Source: Rhodoferax sp.
GTDB taxonomy: Bacteria; Pseudomonadota; Gammaproteobacteria; Burkholderiales; Burkholderiaceae_C
Reading direction: 5' to 3'
NCBI GenBank assembly: GCA_028292305.1
Contig: JAQGMQ010000128.1
Location: 1 to 5,884 of the forward strand
DNA length: 5,884 nt
Shown: one piece after another, positions 1-5,884 of the stretch
Numbering within the stretch: position 1 is the stretch's first letter
Layout of the letters: every line of letters begins with the position of its first letter
Made by a program: the position numbers and the translations under genes
Notes under the pieces: model-generated
Seen by the model: the letters and a program-made list of their open reading frames with translations, nothing else
Databases searched by the model: none
What the model was told of the DNA's origin: nothing

Positions 1-105
1 CATCGACACCACCACGGCCATGGCGATCAGCAGGTCGCGCAATGTCAGCCACCAGGGAGGCGAGGCGGAATGATCGGTGACAACCTCGAGCGAGGGATGG
101 GACAT
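1..105 (-). CDS. N-terminus of an inner-membrane protein, probably ABC-transporter permease (partial)
   Basis: Thirty-five codons are visible before the gene leaves the window at base 1. The protein begins MSHPSLEVVTDH, continues with a polar stretch and a Pro-Trp-Trp pair, and enters a hydrophobic run (LLIAMAVVVSM, residues 25-35) that looks like the start of a first transmembrane helix. A short cytoplasmic tail before the first helix is usual for binding-protein-dependent ABC permeases. The ATG at 103-105 is preceded by an AAAGG ribosome site (112-116 on the opposite strand) at 6-base spacing, so the start is well supported. It is transcribed divergently from the decayed flavin monooxygenase, an arrangement common in sulfonate/organosulfur uptake loci; that link is inference. 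Too little protein is present to name the family firmly, and another polytopic membrane protein is possible. Confidence 0.5.
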   Translation of the reverse strand, partial: MSHPSLEVVTDHSASPPWWLTLRDLLIAMAVVVSM

Positions 106-186
106 GGCGGGCCTTTCGAAGATGAACCAGACCGAACACCGGGGCGGTTCGATCGACGCTCGTATTCTGCGAAGCGGCGCACTGCA

Positions 187-213
187 AAGGAACGAATGAA
201 ATCGCGATTCCTT
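187..213. promoter_or_regulatory. Palindromic element in the divergent intergenic region
   Basis: Arms AAGGAA (187-192) and TTCCTT (208-213) form an inverted repeat. Nested at its right side is a perfect 10-bp palindrome, AATCGCGATT (200-209). The surrounding ~60 bases are visibly more A/T-rich than the flanking coding DNA, and the site lies 82 bp or more upstream of the permease start. Position and symmetry suit a regulator-binding site for the divergent genes. No regulator can be named from the sequence. Confidence 0.3.
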
Positions 214-239
214 ATTACCGATTCGCTCCAGGCACCGGC

Positions 240-439
240 ATGACAGCCGCGCCGGTGCCCAACCACGTTTGGCGCATAAGCATCGGCCAGGCCGACACCG
301 AGCGGCCCGCCGCCATCAAGCCGCGCCTGCCGCAGAGCGCTGTGTTGTCGCACGATCGGAATCCGCCGGCCGACACCAGCGGCGACGTGGCCCGCTACGA
401 CCGCACCATGCAGGCCTTCTATGCCTCGCAAAAGATGGC
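240..439 (+). other. Open reading frame fragment of unknown origin before the monooxygenase remnant
   Basis: The plus frame starting at ATG 240 is open from base 126 to base 542. Up to about base 440 its translation has a protein-like composition, for example NHVWRISIGQADTERP and DVARYDRTMQAFYASQ. There is no ribosome-binding site before the ATG. After about base 440 the recognisable monooxygenase homology is in a different frame, so any real coding content here ends there. I do not recognise the family. It may be the C-terminal scrap of another decayed gene, the degenerate N-terminus of the monooxygenase, or a chance open frame in G+C-rich DNA. Confidence 0.25.
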
Positions 440-938
440 GCCGGCCCGCTGGAGCGCGCCTGCTTCGACGCGTTCTTCGTGGCCGACCACCCGGCCGTGC
501 TCAACATGCCGATGGAGGCGCTGCGGCGCAGCCACACGGTGAGCTCGTTCGAGCCGTTCACGCTGCTGTCGGCGCCGAGCCAGGCCACCGGACACATCGG
601 GCTGGTGGCCACCGCGTCGACCACCTTCGACGAGCCCTTCCACATCGCGCGCGGCGTCGCCTCGCTCGACCACCTGAGCAACGGCCGCGCAGGCTGGAAC
701 ATCGTCACCACCTCGAACCCCGACGCCGCGCTCAACTTCGGCCGCGAGGCCCAGATGCCGCATGGCGAGCGATACGCCCGCGCGCGGGAGTTCTTCGACG
801 TGGTCACCGGCCCGTGGGACGGCTGGGCCGACGACGCCTTCATCCACAATGCCGAGAGCGGCTGCACACCTTGAACCACAAGGGCCGCTAGTCTTTTTCG
901 GCCGCTTTGCAGGTCGCCCGACCCAGGCTCTCCCGGTC
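440..938 (+). pseudogene. Decayed NtaA/SnaA/DszA-family flavin-dependent monooxygenase (LLM class)
   Basis: Intact relatives are about 430-460-aa FMNH2-dependent monooxygenases of the bacterial luciferase-like superfamily that attack nitrilotriacetate, dibenzothiophene sulfone, dimethyl sulfide/sulfone or related substrates. Strong family signature is read in one frame from 452 to about 858: ERACFDAFFVADHPAV, SSFEPFTLLSA, HIGLVATASTTFDEPFH, LDHLSNGRAGWNIVT and GERYARAREFFDVV. The core N-terminal part of the barrel is therefore present. It is broken several ways. The first ~40 residues expected before ERACFD are missing or out of frame. After NAESG the frame shifts and the usual RYFDP-type segment is absent, but RLHTLNHKGR continues in the next frame (859-888). 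A TAG at 889-891 replaces the aromatic codon expected after HKGR, and in the same frame SFSAALQVARP follows. A further shift then restores QALPV (924-938). The C-terminal half is gone, and a HEAT-like gene begins 22 bp later on the other strand. Family assignment is good; substrate is unknown. Confidence 0.75.
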
Positions 939-960
939 ACGTCTTGGTCGGTGCGGATTG

Positions 961-1611
961 CTACTTTTTCCCAGCCGTGGCACCCCACTTGCGCGCATAC
1001 GCGACGAGATGCGCTCGCCCGTCTAGGTGCACCTGCGAAAGGTATGAAGAGAACAGATCTGAGCTAATCGTATCGAGCGCCGACAACGCCCCTATCCGTT
1101 GAAACTCATCCCCGGTATTCCAAGCGGTAATCGCAAGCATGGGCACCGCAGCAGACTGTAGTCGCGCCAACGATAGCAGTGCCATGCGCCGCGTTCTCTC
1201 GTGCGGGTGCTGTGCAAACTGGATCAACAAAGCTTCTGCCTCTTCGCATTGCTGGTCGCAATATGCCAACTGCTCAGCGATGTCGTCGCTCGCAAGGCCG
1301 CCGCGCGCAAGCGAATGTGTGGCGATGGCAATTGTCATGGCCTCGTTCTCGGCGAGCAGCTCGACTAAATATCCAGTGCTGGAATTCTCCAAAACATATA
1401 GCAGATCGGTGACATCCTCTTCTGTCCAATCTTGCACCCGCACGGAGCCGACAAACCTTTGAAAGGTACCCACGACACCTTGATCGGGCCACCAAAAATC
1501 GTAGTCATCGACGTAACGGTTGTTAGCCAGCCAAGTTCTCAATTTGCGGACTTCATGACGGAAATCTGAATGCATCTTGGAGCTGGTGACCGATTGGGCA
1601 GAGTCAGTCAT
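961..1611 (-). CDS. HEAT-like helical repeat protein, hypothetical
   Basis: This 216-residue soluble protein has no signal peptide or membrane segment. The N-terminal part (residues 13-60) is charged and aromatic (HSDFRHEVRKLRTWL, YVDDYDFWWPDQG). The middle (63-120) is helical and acidic. The C-terminal part looks like paired amphipathic helices of HEAT type, roughly residues 121-136, 138-165 (ERTRRMALLSLARLQ) and 168-195 (DEFQRIGALSALDTI). I do not recognise a named family. Small orphan HEAT-like proteins of this size often act as binding adaptors or as immunity proteins of contact-dependent toxins, but no toxin gene is visible, so this is only a possibility. Start choice is uncertain. ATG at 1611 and ATG at 1575 (204 aa) both lack a clear ribosome site, and an upstream extension to 1719 has cysteine/arginine-rich, non-coding-like composition. 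Sampled lines here are near 47-55% G+C, against about 78% in a sampled line of the desulfurase gene, which suggests recent acquisition. Confidence 0.7.
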   Translation of the reverse strand: MTDSAQSVTSSKMHSDFRHEVRKLRTWLANNRYVDDYDFWWPDQGVVGTFQRFVGSVRVQDWTEEDVTDLLYVLENSSTGYLVELLAENEAMTIAIATHSLARGGLASDDIAEQLAYCDQQCEEAEALLIQFAQHPHERTRRMALLSLARLQSAAVPMLAITAWNTGDEFQRIGALSALDTISSDLFSSYLSQVHLDGRAHLVAYARKWGATAGKK

Positions 1612-1952
1612 GCGCAATAAAAACGAGGTGGATGCATGCCAAAAGGGCAAGGGGCACTTTTTAACAGATTCCCTGCAGCGGCGACAACAGCACACCGTCA
1701 CGACCACCTGATCTCCCACGCATAGGACGACCCCGGCTTAGCTAACTCGTTTTGCTTCCTTGCCACACGCCAGGCGCAGGCCTATCGTTGCGTCTTTCAT
1801 GGGCTGCGGCGATGGTCACCATTGGCGCCCCGCCGCCTGTCTCCTGGCCCTGTGGGCTGGTTCGCCCTGACAGGGGATTTCCCGGTCGGGGCTTTCTTGC
1901 CGGTGGATGGCTTGTGCCGCGTCACCCGCCAGGGCGCCGGCGGCGCGCTCCA
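1612..1952. other. Intergenic stretch without a supported gene
   Basis: This stretch lies upstream of the HEAT-like gene and downstream of the LysR gene, both on the minus strand. Open frames cross it, but their translations are Arg/Pro/Cys-rich and match nothing I recognise. The left part (1612-1760) shares the lower G+C of the HEAT-like gene, and the right part returns to the high-G+C background, so a composition boundary falls around 1760-1800. I see no RNA gene, no insertion-sequence ends and no convincing T-tailed terminator for the LysR gene. Confidence 0.4.
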
Positions 1953-2849
1953 TCAGGCCAATGCAGGCGCCAATATCTCGGCCAGCCAGGCCATGAAGGC
2001 CTGTACCCGCTTCGACAGGTTGCGCCGGTTCGGGTACATCAGCGACACCGGCATCGGCTCGGCGACAAAAGCCGGCAGGACCTCGACCAGCCGGCCTTCG
2101 GCGATCAAGGCGCGCACGCTCAGCAGCGGGACCTGGATCAGGCCCAGGCCGGCGAGGCAGGCGGCCTGGTAGGCGTCGGTGTGTGTCACGGTGATCACGC
2201 TGGCCATCGGATGGGTTGCGCACTGGTCTCCGTCGCGGTAGTCCCACACGCCGGGCGCGCCGCCGAGCGTGGGCGCATAACGCACCTGCCGGTGGGCGTC
2301 CAAATCGTCCAGCGTGTGTGGCACGCCATAGGCCGCGAGGTACGCCGGGCTCGCTACGTTGACCATGGCCAGCGTGCCGAGCCGCCGCGCCACCAGGCCT
2401 GAGTCGCTGAGCGACCCGACGCGCAGCAGGCAGTCGAAGCCTTCGTGCACCAGGTCGACGCGGCGGTCCGTGGTGCTCAGCTCGATCTCCAGTTGCGGGT
2501 GGGCGGCGATGAATTCGGGCAGCCGCGGCAGGACCATGTGGCACGCGATGTGCACCGGCAGATCGACACGCAGCCGTCCACGCAAGCCGGCCGAGCCCTG
2601 CTGGAACAGTGCTTGCACCTCGTCCGCATCGGCCAACAGGGCCTTGCAACGGTCCAGGAACTGCTCGCCATCGGGCGTCAGCCGCACACTGCGCGTGGTG
2701 CGGTGCAACAGCCGCGCGCCCAGCTCGGCTTCCAGCTGTTGCACGGCGGTCGACACGCGCGCCTTCGGCAGGCCGAGTTGCTCCGCGGCGCGGGTGAAGC
2801 TGCTGAGTTTGGCTACCGTGACGAAGATGCGCAGCGCGTCCAGTTCCAT
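1953..2849 (-). CDS. LysR-family transcriptional regulator, CrgA-like subgroup
   Basis: The protein is 298 residues, the usual LysR length. The N-terminal winged helix-turn-helix is clear: MELDALRIFVTVAKLSSFT, then the recognition region AAEQLGLPKARVSTAVQQLE (residues 21-40), then the wing LLHRTTRSVRLTPDG (47-61). A linker helix (62-88) leads to the effector-binding domain (about 91-290), with VDLVHEGFDCLLRVG (131-145) and MYPNRRNLSKRVQAFMAWL (271-289). These are typical of the CrgA/AaeR-like branch, whose members often control an adjacent divergent oxidoreductase gene. The ATG at 2849 was chosen over an in-frame start at 2936 because family homology begins at MELDALRIF and an AAGGA ribosome site (2858-2862) sits 8 bases upstream. 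It is divergent from the short-chain dehydrogenase, which is its probable target, and may repress itself through the shared intergenic dyad. The inducer cannot be told from sequence. Confidence 0.95.
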   Translation of the reverse strand: MELDALRIFVTVAKLSSFTRAAEQLGLPKARVSTAVQQLEAELGARLLHRTTRSVRLTPDGEQFLDRCKALLADADEVQALFQQGSAGLRGRLRVDLPVHIACHMVLPRLPEFIAAHPQLEIELSTTDRRVDLVHEGFDCLLRVGSLSDSGLVARRLGTLAMVNVASPAYLAAYGVPHTLDDLDAHRQVRYAPTLGGAPGVWDYRDGDQCATHPMASVITVTHTDAYQAACLAGLGLIQVPLLSVRALIAEGRLVEVLPAFVAEPMPVSLMYPNRRNLSKRVQAFMAWLAEILAPALA

Positions 2850-2901
2850 GGCGACGGTCCTTATTGTTCTCGGTGGTTGAACAGTGTGGCTGATTTCAGC
2901 G

Positions 2902-2930
2902 TATTTATCGGTTGATTGTCTTTCACTAAA
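2902..2930 (-). promoter_or_regulatory. Candidate promoter of the LysR gene
   Basis: Read on the minus strand, TTTAGT (2925-2930) and TAAATA (2902-2907) are separated by exactly 17 bases and resemble -35 and -10 hexamers. The -10 is good and the -35 weak. The predicted transcript would have a leader of about 45 bases before the LysR start. The -35 hexamer lies inside the dyad at 2914-2938, as expected for autoregulation. No experimental start is known. Confidence 0.35.
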
Positions 2931-2938
2931 GTCCAATC
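2914..2938. promoter_or_regulatory. Candidate LysR operator (imperfect dyad) between divergent genes
   Basis: GATTG (2914-2918) pairs with CAATC (2934-2938), and inside these CTTT (2920-2923) pairs with AAAG (2928-2931) around the centre CACT. Only a one-against-two base bulge interrupts the symmetry, giving arms of nine matched pairs. It lies 28 bp upstream of the dehydrogenase start and 65 bp upstream of the LysR start, in the A/T-rich part of a 116-bp gap. LysR proteins usually bind such interrupted dyads near divergent promoters, so this is the best operator candidate. Assignment is by position and symmetry only. Confidence 0.4.
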
Positions 2939-2965
2939 CATCGCAACCAACCTGAGATCACCGAC

Positions 2966-3724
<759 letters not shown>

Positions 3725-3735
3725 TGCGCCGCCAG

Positions 3736-3773
3736 GTCAGCACGCGCTGACTGCGCTCTCGCAGGCTCAGCGC
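3736..3773. terminator. Hairpins in the convergent gap, possible bidirectional terminator
   Basis: GTCAGC (3736-3741) and GCTGAC (3746-3751) form a perfect 6-bp stem with a 4-base loop, just after the dehydrogenase stop. An alternative longer-range stem pairs GCGCTGA (3745-3751) with TCAGCGC (3767-3773), overlapping the end of the desulfurase gene. No T-tract follows on either strand, so this is not a canonical intrinsic terminator. It could still block antisense read-through between the two convergent genes. Confidence 0.3.
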
Positions 3774-5851
3774 GACGCCGCCGCGCGTTGCCCAGCCAGC
3801 CGACGCACCACCGCCACCAGCCGGTCGATCTCGTCGAAGGTGTTGTAGAACGCGAGTGATGGGCGCACCGTGGTCTCGACACCGAAGCGGCGCAGGATCG
3901 GCTGCGCGCAGTGGTGGCCGGTGCGCACGGCGATGCCTTCGTCGTTCAGCGCGTGGCCCACTTCTTCGGTGGTGTAGCCAGCCAGCACGAAGGACATCAC
4001 GCTGGCCTTGTCGGCCGCGGTGCCCACCAGGCGCACGCCCTGGATCGCACCTAGCTGCTGCATCCCGTAGACCAGCAGCTCGTGTTCGTAGCGCGCGATG
4101 TTCTCGATGCCGACCTGGTTCACATAGTCGATGGCCGCGCCCAGGCCCACCGCGTCGGCGATGTTGCCGGTGCCGGCCTCGAACTTGTTCGGGATCGGCT
4201 GGAACACGGTCTTCTCGAAGGTCACGTCGGCGATCATGTTGCCGCCGCCCTGCCAGGGTGGCATGTCTTCCAGCACCGCGCGTTTGCCCCAGACCACGCC
4301 GATGCCGGTCGGGCCGAACAGCTTGTGGCCGGAGAACACGAAGAAGTCGGCGCCGATGTCCTGCACGTCGACCCGCATGTGCGACACCGACTGCGCGCCG
4401 TCGACCAGCGCCAGCGCACCGGCGCGGTGGGCCAGCTCGACGATCTGCTTGACGGGCACCACGGTGCCGAGCGCGTTCGACACTTGCGTGACGGCGACGA
4501 TCCTGGTGCGGTCGTTCAACAGCTTGCGGTATTCGTCGAGCAGCACCTGGCCGCTGTCGTCCACCGGGATCACGCGGAGGCGGGCACCCTTGGCCGCGGC
4601 CAGTTGCTGCCAGGGCACGATGTTGGCGTGGTGCTCCAGGTGCGAGACGATGATCTCGTCGCCCTCGCACACGTGTTGCCCGCCCCAGCTCTTGGCCACG
4701 AGGTTGATGGCCTCGGTGGTGCCGCGCACGAAGATCACCTCCTCCACCTCGGGCGCGTTGATGAACTGGCGCACCCGTTCACGCGCGCCTTCGTAGGCGT
4801 CTGTGGCGCGCGCCGCCAGCTCGTGCGCGGCGCGGTGGATGTTGGAATTCTCGTGGGCGTAGAAGTGGCTGATGCGGTCGATCACGGCCTGCGGCTTGTG
4901 GGTGGTGGCGGCGTTGTCGAACCACACCAGTTGCCGGCCGTTGACGCGTTCCTGCAGGATCGGAAAGTCGCGGCGCACCGCATTCACGTCGAACGCCGGA
5001 TGCCGGCTTGCGTCGGCCTGCGAGGTGGCAGCCGGGGCACTCTGCGACGTGCCGTGCGGGTGTTTCGTTGCCGGCGTGACATAGCCGCTGGCGAGACGCA
5101 CCGAGTCGACGAAGTAGTACTTCGGCTCGCTCGACGCAGCCGGTGCGCCGATGGACTGGTGCGACGGTGTCGACGATCTGGAGGCCAGCAAACGCCGCAA
5201 GTCATCACCCGCTGGATCGGCATAGGGAAAGGCACTGAGCGCGTCATGCACCGGCGCTGGCGAGGCCTTGGCGCTTGGCAGGATTGCAGGCGCCGCACGG
5301 CCACCCGGCGAAGGCTGGCCGTAGTGGTCGCCGACGAAATAGAAAGGCGACACGGGCGCCGACGCGGCCTGACCCGGCGAGGCAGCATGCGCTTCAGGCA
5401 CGCCCTGCACCCCACTGGCAAAACGCGGATCGTAGCCCGGCACGGCGCTGAGCGCGTTGTCGGGCACACCGTTGCCGGCCACCGCATGCGGCGCCAGCGC
5501 GGGTGCGCGGTTGGCCAGCGACAGCACCTGCATGGGCGAGCCCGGAATCAGGTTGGTGCCGGGGATCTGGCCTTGCGGGATCGGCGTACCGGGCACGCTG
5601 GGGCCGAAGCCTGCAGGGCTCACCAGCGGCGAGCCGGCGGGCGCGATGTTGACCGGCGCCTGCACGCCGTGCGGCGCGGTGATGGCGCTCGGGGAGGCGA
5701 ACGGCGACGTGCCCGTGGATGTTCCGGTGGAGGTCCCCGGTAGGGACGCAAACAGCTCGTTCGCCATGCGCGCCAGCAAGGCCGGATCGAACGGCCCCTC
5801 GCTGGCTTGCGGCAGGCCGGCGGCGGTGGGTGGAGAGAGATTGATGCTCAC
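3767..5851 (-). CDS. Cysteine desulfurase, family 2A encapsulin cargo type (SufS-like with N-terminal shell-targeting extension)
   Basis: A 694-residue fusion of a disordered extension (1-285) and a type II cysteine desulfurase domain (about 286-694, the usual ~400 aa of SufS). The enzyme converts L-cysteine to alanine and a protein-bound persulfide using PLP. Key residues are present: FDNAATT (311-317), SHLEHHANIVPW (403-414, with the PLP-stacking His), VDGAQS (483-488), the Schiff-base Lys510 in SGHKLFGPTG, catalytic Cys648 in RTGHHCAQP, and substrate-binding Arg663 in RPSLAFYNT. The extension starts with an amphipathic segment (FDPALLARMANELFASLPG, 21-39), then a Pro/Gly/Ser/Thr-rich linker (about 40-127). 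Two copies follow of ALSA-x-P...DP (133-142; 204-213), each trailed by an aromatic box, FYFVGD (170-175) and YYFVDS (245-250). In known family 2A systems this extension directs the enzyme into the shell, where sulfur is accumulated. Translation starts at GTG 5851, only 8 bp after the upstream gene's stop, suggesting an operon; internal ATGs would cut the conserved amphipathic segment. It is the last gene of its operon here. Confidence 0.93.
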   Translation of the reverse strand: MSINLSPPTAAGLPQASEGPFDPALLARMANELFASLPGTSTGTSTGTSPFASPSAITAPHGVQAPVNIAPAGSPLVSPAGFGPSVPGTPIPQGQIPGTNLIPGSPMQVLSLANRAPALAPHAVAGNGVPDNALSAVPGYDPRFASGVQGVPEAHAASPGQAASAPVSPFYFVGDHYGQPSPGGRAAPAILPSAKASPAPVHDALSAFPYADPAGDDLRRLLASRSSTPSHQSIGAPAASSEPKYYFVDSVRLASGYVTPATKHPHGTSQSAPAATSQADASRHPAFDVNAVRRDFPILQERVNGRQLVWFDNAATTHKPQAVIDRISHFYAHENSNIHRAAHELAARATDAYEGARERVRQFINAPEVEEVIFVRGTTEAINLVAKSWGGQHVCEGDEIIVSHLEHHANIVPWQQLAAAKGARLRVIPVDDSGQVLLDEYRKLLNDRTRIVAVTQVSNALGTVVPVKQIVELAHRAGALALVDGAQSVSHMRVDVQDIGADFFVFSGHKLFGPTGIGVVWGKRAVLEDMPPWQGGGNMIADVTFEKTVFQPIPNKFEAGTGNIADAVGLGAAIDYVNQVGIENIARYEHELLVYGMQQLGAIQGVRLVGTAADKASVMSFVLAGYTTEEVGHALNDEGIAVRTGHHCAQPILRRFGVETTVRPSLAFYNTFDEIDRLVAVVRRLAGQRAAASR

Positions 5852-5859
5852 CGCGCGGC

Positions 5860-5884
5860 TTACTTGTAGGTGTCCGGATAGTCG
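5860..5884 (-). CDS. C-terminal end of the upstream operon gene, probably the family 2A encapsulin shell protein (partial)
   Basis: Only the last seven complete codons (DYPDTYK) and the TAA stop at 5860-5862 are inside the window. A frame immediately upstream of the desulfurase, same strand and with an 8-bp gap, is strong evidence for an operon partner. In family 2A encapsulin loci the gene next to the desulfurase cargo is usually the HK97-fold shell protein (SrpI type), so that is the expected identity. Seven residues cannot confirm it. A serine acetyltransferase or rhodanese, which also occur in such loci, are alternatives. Confidence 0.5.

Noticed and set aside
1612..1719. N-terminal extension of the HEAT-like protein to a start at 1719
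   Set aside because: The added 36 residues are Cys/Arg/Val-rich with no structure consistent with the rest, and no ribosome site supports it.
1812..1822. Perfect 11-base palindrome ATGGTCACCAT
   Set aside because: It is short, isolated, not near a promoter start, and likely by chance.
1816..2649. A 277-codon minus-strand frame overlapping the LysR gene
   Set aside because: It is out of frame with the clear LysR protein and has a low-complexity Arg/Ala/Gly/Pro composition.
2850..2936. An upstream in-frame start extending the LysR protein by 29 residues
   Set aside because: Family homology begins at MELDALRIF, a good ribosome site precedes that ATG, and the extension would cover the dyad and promoter elements.
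5707..5740. TSTG-type tandem repeat in the desulfurase extension as a variable DNA repeat
   Set aside because: The codons differ between units, so this is amino-acid low complexity and not a slippage-prone DNA repeat.
4082..5743. A 553-codon open frame on the plus strand opposite the desulfurase gene
   Set aside because: It is antisense to a gene with complete catalytic motifs, its product is His/Arg/Val-rich with no recognisable domain, and long antisense frames are expected in such G+C-biased coding DNA.

Overview
The window has high G+C, strong third-position G/C bias and gene families typical of Burkholderiales. The closest feel is Comamonadaceae (Variovorax/Acidovorax-like), but this is inferred from style and not from a database search. 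It holds four intact genes, two genes cut by the window edges, one decayed gene, and an unassigned frame fragment.

Layout, left to right. Bases 1-105 (minus) are the N-terminus of a membrane protein, probably an ABC-transporter permease. Bases 106-439 are intergenic, with a palindromic regulatory-looking element and an open but unassigned frame. Bases 440-938 (plus) are the remains of an NtaA/SnaA/DszA-type flavin-dependent monooxygenase, broken by frameshifts, a small deletion and an in-frame stop. The remnant runs almost into the stop codon of a 216-aa HEAT-like protein (961-1611, minus) that is clearly lower in G+C than its surroundings. Bases 1612-1952 contain no gene I can support. A CrgA-type LysR regulator (1953-2849, minus) is divergent from a short-chain dehydrogenase (2966-3724, plus). 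The 116-bp gap between them carries an imperfect dyad that is a good operator candidate. A short convergent gap with hairpins separates the dehydrogenase from the main gene.

The main gene is a 694-aa SufS-type cysteine desulfurase (3767-5851, minus) with a ~285-residue Pro/Ala/Ser-rich N-terminal extension. This is the architecture of the cargo enzyme of family 2A encapsulin nanocompartments, the sulfur-storage compartments studied around the SrpI shell of Synechococcus elongatus. The last seven codons of an upstream same-strand gene lie 8 bp before its GTG start. That gene is probably the shell protein, but the window ends before this can be proved. The extension contains two copies of a composite motif (ALSA...DP followed ~40 residues later by an aromatic YFV box), which looks like a duplicated shell-docking module.

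The flanks have a loose sulfur theme: a possible sulfonate-type ABC permease and a decayed monooxygenase of a class used for organosulfur substrates lie on one side, and an enzyme that takes sulfur from cysteine into a protein compartment lies on the other. The LysR/SDR pair between them looks like an unrelated catabolic or detoxification module.
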